From Cyanobacteria bacterium UBA7753 (lineage in GTDB: Bacteria > Cyanobacteriota > Vampirovibrionia > Gastranaerophilales > Gastranaerophilaceae): a stretch of DNA of 64,000 nt. Of the stretch, positions 28,341 to 35,080 are shown one piece after another (the stretch's first letter is position 1; the number at the start of each line of letters is the position of its first letter). The notes beneath the pieces were generated by a model. It saw only the letters and a list, made by a program, of their open reading frames with translations, searched no databases and was not told where the DNA came from. Both the position numbers and the translations under genes were made by a program. Where the stretch lies: positions 125,937 through 189,936 of the forward strand of contig DLEF01000067.1 in the NCBI GenBank assembly GCA_002481545.1, in the 5' to 3' direction.

Positions 28341-29264
28341 ATGACAATCAGCAGTATTCAATCTACAGACAGTATGAGAGCTTTCGTAGAAGCAAATCCT
28401 AATAAAGTGGCACATCGTTCTTATTTGAGAAATCAAGTTGAAAATAAGGACAAAAACAAAAAGTTTAATAAAGGCATTAGTACTGCGATTAAATCATTAC
28501 CAATCGTAGCTGCAGTTTCAACATTTGCTTTAACAAAAAGCGCAAAGTTGGCAGCCAAATCAGGTGCAGGTTGGGGAGTAGCAATTGCCGCACCGGTAGT
28601 GGTATCAGCAGTAAATTCGGCAGCAGTAAAATCAAGCCCGAAATTAAGAAAAGCTGAGAAGAAACACAGCGGTTTAACTTTGGCGGGCTATATAGCAGCA
28701 TCTTATGCAGCTATGGATGGCGGTATAAGAGGATTAAGCAAACTCGCTCAAAGCAAGACAGTTAAAAATGTAATGCACTCTGTAGCTGACCGCGCAAATA
28801 ACGCCGCAAAGAACATCAAAGCAAACGTAAAAGTTCTGGCAGCTGTTACAAATGCAGTTGCAAGTGCATCCGCTTTCGTTAAGAAAGTTACTCCGGATGC
28901 AGTCAAAAATCTTGCTAAAACTCCTACAGCTCAAAGCTTAATCGCAAGCGGTAAGAATATAGCTAAGAAAGGTTTGGCTAACGCTCCTGCTATCATAGGT
29001 ATCGGTGCACTCGCTGCAATGGTTGGCAAAGCAGTTTCAGACGGTGCTAAATATTCAAAGATTAAATCTGATGTTAAAACAGCTCAATTTGAAACAGCAA
29101 AAGATTTAGTTAATATTTACGGCGACCAAAATGATCAACTGAAGGCTGAAAATGAAGACTTGAAGGCTCAATTGGCTGACGCAAATTCTGCAGAACCTGA
29201 ATCTGATGTTGAACCTGACGTTGAGGTTGTTGCAGAACCTGATGACAACGAAGAAGATGCTTAA
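28341..29264 (+). CDS. Ala/Lys-rich putative membrane-associated protein with acidic tail
   Basis: 307 aa. Several weakly hydrophobic helices rich in Ala, Gly, Lys and Ser occur (LPIVAAVSTFALT, GWGVAIAAPVVVSAV, APAIIGIGALAAMVG), then a coiled-coil stretch (NDQLKAENEDLKAQLADA) and a strongly acidic C-terminus. IKSDVKTAQFET recalls the 27109 protein. ATG 28341 follows AAGGAG by about 10 nt; an in-frame GTG at 28332 is less likely. No known family. The Gly/Ala helices could insert in a membrane or pack as a bundle. Confidence 0.65.
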   Translation: MTISSIQSTDSMRAFVEANPNKVAHRSYLRNQVENKDKNKKFNKGISTAIKSLPIVAAVSTFALTKSAKLAAKSGAGWGVAIAAPVVVSAVNSAAVKSSPKLRKAEKKHSGLTLAGYIAASYAAMDGGIRGLSKLAQSKTVKNVMHSVADRANNAAKNIKANVKVLAAVTNAVASASAFVKKVTPDAVKNLAKTPTAQSLIASGKNIAKKGLANAPAIIGIGALAAMVGKAVSDGAKYSKIKSDVKTAQFETAKDLVNIYGDQNDQLKAENEDLKAQLADANSAEPESDVEPDVEVVAEPDDNEEDA

Positions 29265-29285
29265 AATTAAGTAAAATATAAAGCA

Positions 29286-29319
29286 AAAAAAGAGATGATG
29301 AAAGTCATCTCTTTTTTTT
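29286..29319 (+). terminator. Rho-independent terminator
   Basis: AAAAAAGAGATGA / TCATCTCTTTTTTTT hairpin, 22 nt after the stop codon. Confidence 0.95.
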
Positions 29320-29347
29320 GTTCAAGACAAACATAAAATTGTACCAC

Positions 29348-29376
29348 TTGAAAAAGGTAACCTAATCAAGTATAAT
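29348..29376 (+). promoter_or_regulatory. Consensus promoter giving a near-leaderless toxin mRNA
   Basis: TTGAAA (29348-29353), exactly 17 nt, TATAAT (29371-29376). The start codon at 29387 is only 10 nt after the -10 box, so the mRNA should have a leader of 0-5 nt. GTACC and GGTAAC around the -35 box form a possible operator. Confidence 0.75.
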
Positions 29377-29386
29377 ATAAGTAGCA

Positions 29387-29719
29387 ATGGTAGATGTAAA
29401 AAAACAATTTATAGCAGAATTAACGCCGGAAGCAGAACAACAGCTTTTGCAGTTAGAACCGAAATTCAGAGTTAGAATCGCTGAAGCGATTAAGACTTTT
29501 GAGTATATCGGACTCCACTATAAGAATCTAAATACTTTAAAAAACGGATTATATGAGATTAAACCAAGCGGAGTACGTGCATACTTTATGTATGATACGA
29601 AACGTAGAAGAATAATTATAATAGGCTTTATATGTTTAAAGAAAACACAGAAAGCTCCTGACCAATTTATGAGACAGGCAATAAAGAATATTGAAAAATA
29701 CCTTAAGGAGGTAGAATAA
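29387..29719 (+). CDS. RelE/ParE-superfamily toxin (HigB/Gp49-like)
   Basis: 110 aa. The fold pattern of phage-Gp49/HigB toxins is visible: two N-terminal helices (TPEAEQQLLQL, KFRVRIAEAIKTFEYIG), then strands GLYEIKPSGVRAYFMYD with the conserved Arg, and RRRIIIIGFICLKKTQKAP followed by a C-terminal helix. Family toxins cleave mRNA on the ribosome. It is followed with 1-nt overlap (TAATG) by a small DNA-binding-like gene, the toxin-first order of higBA. It lies between a terminator and the tRNA-Pro array. Confidence 0.88.
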   Translation: MVDVKKQFIAELTPEAEQQLLQLEPKFRVRIAEAIKTFEYIGLHYKNLNTLKNGLYEIKPSGVRAYFMYDTKRRRIIIIGFICLKKTQKAPDQFMRQAIKNIEKYLKEVE

Positions 29720-29979
29720 TGGAAAAAAAGCTAAGAACAATAGATGAAGTCCTTGCTGACAGAACATTTTTTACAGAAAATCAGGCTCAAAAAATTGAAG
29801 AGAACTCCTTGAAGGAAGCTAAGAAATATTGGGGTGGTAAACGAAAAGGCGCAGGCAGAAAACCTAAAGGTGAACTTGCTTTAAACATTCAAATAAAGGT
29901 AAACTCTGTAGAGTTTGAATTTCTAAAATATGCAAGAGAAAACGGATTGAACCTTAAACAACTTATGCAAGATGGTTAA
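29719..29979 (+). CDS. Probable antitoxin with AT-hook-like basic motif
   Basis: 86 aa, starting in the stop codon of the toxin gene with a strong Shine-Dalgarno (AAGGAGGTAG). The centre carries GGKRKGAGRKPKGE, an AT-hook-like or phage-type basic patch. The C-terminal half (IQIKVNSVEFEFLKYARENGLNLKQLMQ) resembles a short ribbon-helix-helix or helix pair. A typical HTH_XRE HigA domain is not seen, so this is a non-standard antitoxin for a HigB-type toxin. The antitoxin role is inferred from position. Confidence 0.7.
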   Translation: MEKKLRTIDEVLADRTFFTENQAQKIEENSLKEAKKYWGGKRKGAGRKPKGELALNIQIKVNSVEFEFLKYARENGLNLKQLMQDG

Positions 29980-30005
29980 TACAACAAAATTAGTTTCAAA
30001 AAGTA

Positions 30006-30040
30006 AAAAATTGTTTCAGATATATCTGGAACAATTTTTA
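30006..30040 (+). terminator. Terminator of the toxin-antitoxin pair
   Basis: AAAAATTGTTTCAGATAT / ATCTGGAACAATTTTTA hairpin (one G-T pair), 25 nt after the antitoxin gene. Confidence 0.9.
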
Positions 30041-30063
30041 CTGTTTACATAAAATAACAAAAA

Positions 30064-30171
30064 TCGGGATGACAAGATTTGAACTTGCGATCTCTCGCAT
30101 CGAAAAACGGTGCTACCTCTCAAAAACGATACTTAATCGTTTTTTCGGCAGAGTCAATCTGCGCTACATCC
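30064..30171 (-). pseudogene. tRNA-Pro-like pseudogene with D-loop insert
   Basis: It reads GGATGTAGCGCAG, then a 40-nt palindromic insert, then GGTAGC, a mutated anticodon arm, and an intact T-arm and acceptor 3' half identical to the functional tRNA. The anticodon stem no longer pairs, so it is probably non-functional. Confidence 0.7.
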
Positions 30172-30227
30172 TCAAATCTTTATCCCTCTCTTTTTTACTC
30201 ATCCAATATATCTATATACAACAAAAA

Positions 30228-30301
30228 TCGGGATGACAAGATTTGAACTTGCGACCCCCGCGACCCGAACACGGTGCGCTACCAAGCTGCGCTACATCCC
30301 G
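30228..30301 (-). tRNA. tRNA-Pro (anticodon CGG)
   Basis: 74 nt. Acceptor CGGGATG / CATCCCG pairs perfectly. The D-arm is GCGC-AGCTTGGTA-GCGC, the anticodon arm CCGTG-TTCGGGT-CGCGG with anticodon CGG, and the T-arm GCAAG-TTCAAAT-CTTGT. The discriminator base is A and CCA is not encoded. It decodes CCG proline codons. It is the only intact unit of the surrounding array. Confidence 0.93.
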
Positions 30302-30343
30302 ATTAATGTTAATATTAGACTATTTAATTTTCAATTTGTTTAT

Positions 30344-30431
30344 CGGGAGCTTGCTTGGTAGCGACGCTACCTGCATCCTCCTTCATTTTTTAATACTTAA
30401 TTAAAAAATGCGGAGTCCTTGCTACATCCCG
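30344..30431 (-). pseudogene. tRNA-Pro-like fragment with palindromic insert
   Basis: It begins CGGGATGTAGC like the tRNA-Pro 5' end and then enters a diverged insert (GGACTCCGCATTTTTTAATT...). It ends in GCTCCCGAT instead of a proper T-arm. Confidence 0.6.
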
Positions 30432-30440
30432 ATAATTGTT

Positions 30441-30525
30441 TTCAGAACGTAGCGCACCTACGGTGCTTCCTCTCGAAAATGATACTTAATCATTTTCTCG
30501 GCAGAGTCAAGCTGGCTACATCCCG
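30441..30525 (-). pseudogene. tRNA-Pro-like fragment with palindromic insert
   Basis: CGGGATGTAGCCAGCTTG is followed by the insert (CTCTGCCGAGAAAATGAT / ATCATTTTCGAGAGG), then AGCACCGTAGGTGCGCTACG. The T-arm and 3' acceptor strand are lost. Confidence 0.6.
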
Positions 30526-30544
30526 ATTTTTATATATTAAATTT

Positions 30545-30626
30545 TCAATGATACTTCCCGCTTGCTTTCCAAGCTGCTACCTCTCGTAAAATAATACTCA
30601 ATTATTTTACTCGGCAGAGTATCCCG
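30545..30626 (-). pseudogene. tRNA-Pro-like fragment with palindromic insert
   Basis: Only CGGGAT of the acceptor remains before the insert (ACTCTGCCGAGTAAAAT / ATTTTACGAGAGGTAGC). AGCTTGG and AAGCAAGCGGG follow. No anticodon arm can be assigned. Confidence 0.55.
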
Positions 30627-30685
30627 ATTAATGTAATATATGAATATTAAATTTTCAATGTTTTAAAATTCTTATCTATATTGTG

Positions 30686-31486
30686 TTACAGTCTGTTGAT
30701 AATTTCAAGTACTAATTTTTTGAAATTACCTTTTGCTTTCTCTGCATTCTCAAGAACTTCTTCATGCGAAAGCCCTACAGTACTGATACCCGCAGCAGAG
30801 TTACATATACAGCTTATACCCAATACCTTCATGCCCATCCAGCTTGCAACTATTGCCTCCGGTACCGTAGACATACCAACCGCATCAGCACCCAATGTTC
30901 TTACCATATTAACTTCGGCAGGTGTTTCATATGTCGGACCGGTGAGAGCGATGTAAACGCCCCTCTCTACAGGTATATTCAGTTTCTCTGCACTCGTATA
31001 TGCAATCTTTCTCAAACTCTTTGTGTAAACTTCACTCATATCAGGGAACCTTACGCCCAAGCTGTCATCATTAGGCCCAATCAAAGGATTTGTTCCCATA
31101 AAGTTTATATGGTCTTTTATTATCATCAATGATGAAGGTTTGAAATATGGGTTTACACCGCCTGCAGCGTTTGTCAAAATCAGGTTTTCAACCCCCAGTT
31201 TCTTCATAACCTTGATAGGATATGTAACCGTTGCCATTGAATGACCTTCGTAAAAATGAAATCTTCCTTGCATCATAACGACCTTTTTACCGTTAATATC
31301 GGCAAAAACCAAGTTCCCGTTATGACCTGCAACTGTTGATACAGGAAAATCAGGAATATCTTTATAAGCAATCCTTATATCCCCATACTCATCAGCTAAT
31401 TCGCCAAGTCCTGAGCCTAATACAATACCAATCTCAGGTTTAAAATCTTTAATTTTATCTTTTATATAATCAATCGTTCTTTGCAT
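30686..31486 (-). CDS. punA: Purine nucleoside phosphorylase (inosine/guanosine type)
   Basis: 266 aa. It phosphorolyses inosine, guanosine and their deoxy forms to base plus (deoxy)ribose-1-phosphate in purine salvage. Trimeric-PNP motifs are present: GSGLGELAD phosphate loop, VAGHNGNLV, QGRFHFYEGH, LTNAAGGVN, and the purine site GPTYETPAEVNM...GADAVGMSTVPEAI. ATG 31486 follows GGAGTG; an upstream in-frame start at 31519 lacks support. A terminator separates it from the omega-like gene upstream. Confidence 0.95.
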   Translation of the reverse strand: MQRTIDYIKDKIKDFKPEIGIVLGSGLGELADEYGDIRIAYKDIPDFPVSTVAGHNGNLVFADINGKKVVMMQGRFHFYEGHSMATVTYPIKVMKKLGVENLILTNAAGGVNPYFKPSSLMIIKDHINFMGTNPLIGPNDDSLGVRFPDMSEVYTKSLRKIAYTSAEKLNIPVERGVYIALTGPTYETPAEVNMVRTLGADAVGMSTVPEAIVASWMGMKVLGISCICNSAAGISTVGLSHEEVLENAEKAKGNFKKLVLEIINRL

Positions 31487-31509
31487 AATAAACACTCCAT
31501 TGCCATTAT

Positions 31510-31556
31510 TTGTACGCACAAAAATAGGGCATAATCACATAACCGTGCCCTATTTT
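31510..31556 (-). terminator. Terminator after omega-like gene
   Basis: AAAATAGGGCA / TGCCCTATTTT 11-bp stem with a 13-nt loop; T-rich on the minus strand. Confidence 0.85.
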
Positions 31557-31568
31557 GTATAACTTTTA

Positions 31569-31817
31569 TTACCCTACTAATTCGTTATCATCCGTTTCGG
31601 ATGCTTTTACCATTATGGCATGCTCAACAGGGTTTTCTTTCTTAAATTGCTTGTCAGATCCGGCAAATTCTTCAAAACCGAAATCTTCACGAGCTTTCTT
31701 TAATTGTGCTTCATCTACCAATTTTTTTGCGAGTTCTGCAATTTCATATACTAATTGATATCTGTTTTCACAATTATCATTAAGTTCCCACGCAATTTTT
31801 ACTATTTGATCCATCAT
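31569..31817 (-). CDS. rpoZ: Probable RNA polymerase omega subunit
   Basis: 82 aa. ENRYQLVYEIAELAKKLVDEA matches the omega hallmark (NRY.LV...A.RA..L), and a C-terminal PVEHAIMVKA resembles the omega KPV..A..E segment. In other bacteria omega helps beta-prime fold and binds ppGpp. It is diverged: the usual Arg of KRARQL is replaced. The middle is charged (EDFGFEEFAGSDKQFKKEN). It could instead be an unrelated small helical protein. The start has an AAGGA Shine-Dalgarno and a second ATG immediately after. Confidence 0.6.
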   Translation of the reverse strand: MMDQIVKIAWELNDNCENRYQLVYEIAELAKKLVDEAQLKKAREDFGFEEFAGSDKQFKKENPVEHAIMVKASETDDNELVG

Positions 31818-31887
31818 AATATTATTTTTCCTTATTCCTTATTTAATTCTATAACAAGTTTAGTTTTTAATCAAGCATGCTATACCG

Positions 31888-33099
31888 CTAAGGGTGTAAC
31901 ACAGCTATTATACTCTTGTCATTAAAGTATTTGTTTGCACATTCTTTGACCATTTCAGGAGTTACGGCACTAATCTTTTCGTGCATTGTATCGTAATACC
32001 CGAACGGTAAATCGTTTATTCCGTAATATGCCATAGATGTTGACTGTTGGAAATTAGTTTCAACTATAAACTGATGTTTTCCGTCAATGTTGTTCTTAGC
32101 GTTCTTGAGTTCTTCTTCGCTTACCAATTCCGCCTTAATCTTGTCAACTTCTTCCTTAAACCCTTTCAAGCAAGTCTCAATGTTAGATGGCTCGGTCGCA
32201 ATATAGATACTGAACATAGCAGCCAATTCTCTAACCTCACATGATGTTCTGACCGTATAAGCCAACCCTTTCTTCTCTCTGAGTTCTCTGAATAATCTTG
32301 AAGATAACCCGCTTGCACCTAAAATGGTGTTTATGCAAAGCATAACAGGATAATCATCATCTTTGTATGTCGGCATTCTCCAACCTTGAAGAATTTGCGC
32401 TTGTTGCGCATCTTCTTTTACGACTTCAACCTTCTTTGCCTCTTCTAATGCAGGTACACTATATGTTTTCACCGCATTTTTATTGTTTTCAAGAGAGCTG
32501 AAATATTGATTTAAAAGCTTTTCGACTTCACTATCTTCAATACTCCCGACAACCGCAATAACCTTTTTGCCTGTAGAAAGTATCTTTTTGTAAGAGTTTA
32601 CGACATCGTCTTTTGTAATATTATCAAGACTGCTCAAAATGTTTGTATACGTATGACCGTAATACAAACCATCGTATGCTGTTTTTATAAACGCATCGGA
32701 AACCTTTATTCTTGCAGAATCCAATTCCGCAACCAGTTCCCCTTTCATCTTTACTTTTTCTTTATCAAACTCCGCGAAAGTTGAGTCATTGACAATGTTT
32801 TCCAACAACTCTACAGCCTTCGGAAAATCTTCGTTCAAACACAACAGTCTGAATCTCAAATAATCCTGTTTCATATCAGTAATTATTTCAATCCCGTTTT
32901 CTTCCAATATTTTCGCAAGTTCTTCATTGTTGTATTTGTTTGTACCTTGCATTAAAAGCCTTGTCATCAACGAATATACACCCGCTAAACGTTCTTCATC
33001 GTTTATGGATACATTCATAGTGAGGGCTATTCTCGGCGTCTCGTTATTCTTTTTATATACCGCCCTTATACCGTTTTTTAATTCAAATTCTCTCATCAT
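31888..33099 (-). CDS. M16-family peptidase homologue lacking the zinc site
   Basis: 403 aa with the two-domain M16 layout. The N-terminal half has the LKNGIRAVYKKN and QGTNKYNNEELAKILEENG patterns, and the C-terminal half has QILQGWRMP, LNTILGASGLSSRLFRELREKKGLAYTV and FVETNFQQSTSMAYYG. The HxxEH zinc motif expected before QGT is replaced by GVYSLMTRLLMQGT, so no His or Glu ligands remain. Such inactive subunits pair with an active M16 partner (as in processing-peptidase alpha or PqqF-like pairs); no partner gene is in the window. Catalysis alone is unlikely. No clear Shine-Dalgarno precedes either of the two adjacent ATGs. Confidence 0.85.
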   Translation of the reverse strand: MMREFELKNGIRAVYKKNNETPRIALTMNVSINDEERLAGVYSLMTRLLMQGTNKYNNEELAKILEENGIEIITDMKQDYLRFRLLCLNEDFPKAVELLENIVNDSTFAEFDKEKVKMKGELVAELDSARIKVSDAFIKTAYDGLYYGHTYTNILSSLDNITKDDVVNSYKKILSTGKKVIAVVGSIEDSEVEKLLNQYFSSLENNKNAVKTYSVPALEEAKKVEVVKEDAQQAQILQGWRMPTYKDDDYPVMLCINTILGASGLSSRLFRELREKKGLAYTVRTSCEVRELAAMFSIYIATEPSNIETCLKGFKEEVDKIKAELVSEEELKNAKNNIDGKHQFIVETNFQQSTSMAYYGINDLPFGYYDTMHEKISAVTPEMVKECANKYFNDKSIIAVLHP

Positions 33100-33242
33100 A
33101 TATCTATTAAATCACAAATCTTGCTCATTGTAAATTAATGATATTTTATTCAACCATATTATTTTGCCTTAATAAATAAAACAATCAAACTTTACAAAAT
33201 ATTTTTACCATTTAAAAATAATATTGGAGAAAGAATAAGAAA

Positions 33243-34085
33243 ATGGGCGAAATTTGGCTTTTAACATGGGTTACGGCATTAGCAGGTATCGGTGGTACCG
33301 GCTTAGGCGGTGTTATAAGCGGATTATTCAAACGAGATTCTGCAAAGACCGCCAGTTTATTATTGAGTTTCGCAGGCGGAGTGATGATAGCAATTGTCTG
33401 TTTTGACCTTATTCAGAGTGCTATTGACACAGGTGTAAACATATTTATAATATCGTTGGCTATAATAACAGGTGTACTGGTTGTTTATAGCCTTAATTTT
33501 TTAATAGATACAAAAACAACCTCCGAAGTCCCGCATACAAATAAAAAACGTCATCCGCATACCGCAGACAATATTGATGAACTTATACACAGTGACCATT
33601 TATCGGTTCATATGCACCACCACGATACTAAAAGAGCACTGTTAGGTGCGGGTATAATAATGGCTTGCGCAATCGCTCTGCATAATCTTCCCGAAGGTAT
33701 GACAATCGGTGCGTCTTTCGCTAATACAAAAGGACTTATGCAAGGCTCTGCTCTTGTGCTGTCAATATTGATAGGTTTGCATAATATCCCCGAAGGTATG
33801 GCAATAGCCGTCCCTCTGATAAACGGCGGTATAAAACGCAGATACGCTATCCTTATTACGGCAGTGAGCGGGTCTCCTACGATAATCGGTGCTTTATTAG
33901 GCTTCCTGCTCGGAAACATCGGAGCTTTGGGTTTGGCATTGAGTTTAGGTTTTGCAAGCGGGGCTATGTTGTATGTCGTATTTGGTGAAATTATCCCTCA
34001 ATCTATCCTTATGTATCGCAGTAAATCCCCTGCATTCGCTGTTATATTCGGTATTCTTCTCGGACTTATTATTATTCATGTATAA
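33243..34085 (+). CDS. ZIP-family metal transporter
   Basis: 280 aa with about eight membrane helices. The metal-binding signatures in TM4 and TM5 are HNLPEGMTIGASF and HNIPEGMAIAVPL. The cytoplasmic loop between TM3 and TM4 is His-rich (KKRHPHTADNI, HSDHLSVHMHHHD), a typical metal sensor or trap. It imports Zn2+ or another divalent cation such as Fe2+ or Mn2+. The start ATG follows GGAGAAAG. It is a single gene with no Zur- or Fur-like operator recognised. Confidence 0.93.
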   Translation: MGEIWLLTWVTALAGIGGTGLGGVISGLFKRDSAKTASLLLSFAGGVMIAIVCFDLIQSAIDTGVNIFIISLAIITGVLVVYSLNFLIDTKTTSEVPHTNKKRHPHTADNIDELIHSDHLSVHMHHHDTKRALLGAGIIMACAIALHNLPEGMTIGASFANTKGLMQGSALVLSILIGLHNIPEGMAIAVPLINGGIKRRYAILITAVSGSPTIIGALLGFLLGNIGALGLALSLGFASGAMLYVVFGEIIPQSILMYRSKSPAFAVIFGILLGLIIIHV

Positions 34086-34196
34086 CGCGGATTATACTTT
34101 ATTAACAATATGAATATTTGTTTTTATTAATACGTCCGTATGTGACATAGTCACCTTTTATAATGATAATGTAAAAATGTAAAAGGAGTAACAACT

Positions 34197-34952
34197 ATGC
34201 AAGACAAGTATTCGTATCGTAACGTTTTCTACAAATCCGATGACAGCGAGGGATGGCATTTGGCTATTCTTACAGGCAATGATGATGAAGTAAAGAAAAA
34301 GTGTTTATCACATAAAGATTGGATTGATTATGATATAAGATGCGGCGGTGTATCCTCGACAAAAATTAAAGAGTCATTGAAATATTACCCGCGTCCTGAT
34401 TTGGTTCATCAATTGACTTATTGGGTATATGCTCAAGGGTTGGATAAATGGTTTATAAAAGAAAATGAAATAATACCTTATCCTAAAAAAAGATGTGAAA
34501 AAAGTGAGAATATAGACTTTTCGTATTCTTTTGAAAATACCGAATATAACAGTAATAATGTCGAAGATTTTGATGCGTCGGATGAAGTTTTTGTGAGTGC
34601 CGAAATAGATGTGTCGGCGGATGAGCAAAAATCAAAATGTATAGCTGAAATCAGTGCCTTGTATGATAATTTTGAAAAGTTTATAAGTAATCTAAAAGCA
34701 AACAAGTTTGCGGTTTTGCATATTGAAGAATTTTCAAATATCAAATATCTGGCTTGGGAAAAAGGTGATAATGTGAGATTCACAGTGCACGATTATTCAG
34801 GTGAGTCTGATAAAAAATATATCCCTGTCGTATTTGATGTTTTGGTTGATAAAGATGTATTCTATGATAAATTTGAAACATTTTATAAAAATTTAAAAAA
34901 TGACAGTAAAAAATTAAAACGTAATATGATAAAAACAATCAACAACCGATAA
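34197..34952 (+). CDS. Unknown soluble protein
   Basis: 251 aa. I do not recognise a family. The N-terminal third is aromatic and charged (GWHLAILTGNDDEVKKKCL, YYPRPDLVHQLTYWVYAQGLDKW). The middle is an acidic, Asn/Ser-rich linker. The C-terminal half is alpha/beta (CIAEISALYDNFEKFISNL, FAVLHIEEFSNIKYLAWEKGDNVRFTVHDYS, VFDVLVDKDVFYDKFETFYKNL), which suggests a compact domain. No signal or membrane segment. The start has a good AAAGGAG Shine-Dalgarno. It stands alone between a transporter and a large unknown gene. Confidence 0.7.
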   Translation: MQDKYSYRNVFYKSDDSEGWHLAILTGNDDEVKKKCLSHKDWIDYDIRCGGVSSTKIKESLKYYPRPDLVHQLTYWVYAQGLDKWFIKENEIIPYPKKRCEKSENIDFSYSFENTEYNSNNVEDFDASDEVFVSAEIDVSADEQKSKCIAEISALYDNFEKFISNLKANKFAVLHIEEFSNIKYLAWEKGDNVRFTVHDYSGESDKKYIPVVFDVLVDKDVFYDKFETFYKNLKNDSKKLKRNMIKTINNR

Positions 34953-35020
34953 GCATGGAAAGCATGTACCCGCTAAGGTTTGAGCCTGATAAATGCGTCT
35001 TAACAATTGTTTACAATTAC

Positions 35021-35048
35021 TAAAGTTTTTGAACCATTGTGCCGTAAA
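35021..35048 (+). promoter_or_regulatory. Sigma-28-like promoter candidate
   Basis: TAAAGTTT (35021-35028), 12 nt, GCCGTAAA (35041-35048) resembles the FliA consensus TAAAGTTT-N11-GCCGATAA (exact -35, 6/8 at -10). No good sigma-70 -35/-10 pair is visible here. Confidence 0.4.
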
Positions 35049-35080
35049 TATAAGAGTACGTACTTATTAGGAATATTCAA

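Larger units (their letters stand above)
30056..30660 (-). repeat. Degenerate tRNA-Pro array with palindromic inserts
   Basis: Five tRNA-Pro-like units on the minus strand, one intact. Four carry an insert of about 40-50 nt with consensus ACTCTGCCGAG...AAGTAT...CGAGAGGTAGC at the D-loop position (30113-30155, 30367-30418, 30465-30508, 30576-30620). An A/T-rich spacer TATTAAATTTTCAATG recurs at about 30536 and 30647, with a close variant at 30322. No protein-coding gene is present in 29980-30685. Confidence 0.8.

Noticed and set aside
30064..30171. tRNA with a genuine intron
   Set aside because: The insert lies in the D-loop rather than the anticodon loop, and the anticodon stem of the unit is broken, so splicing to a functional tRNA is unlikely.
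30056..30660. CRISPR array
   Set aside because: Repeats are palindromic and embedded in tRNA-like units; lengths between them vary (about 43-250 nt), spacers are not unique, and no cas gene is present.
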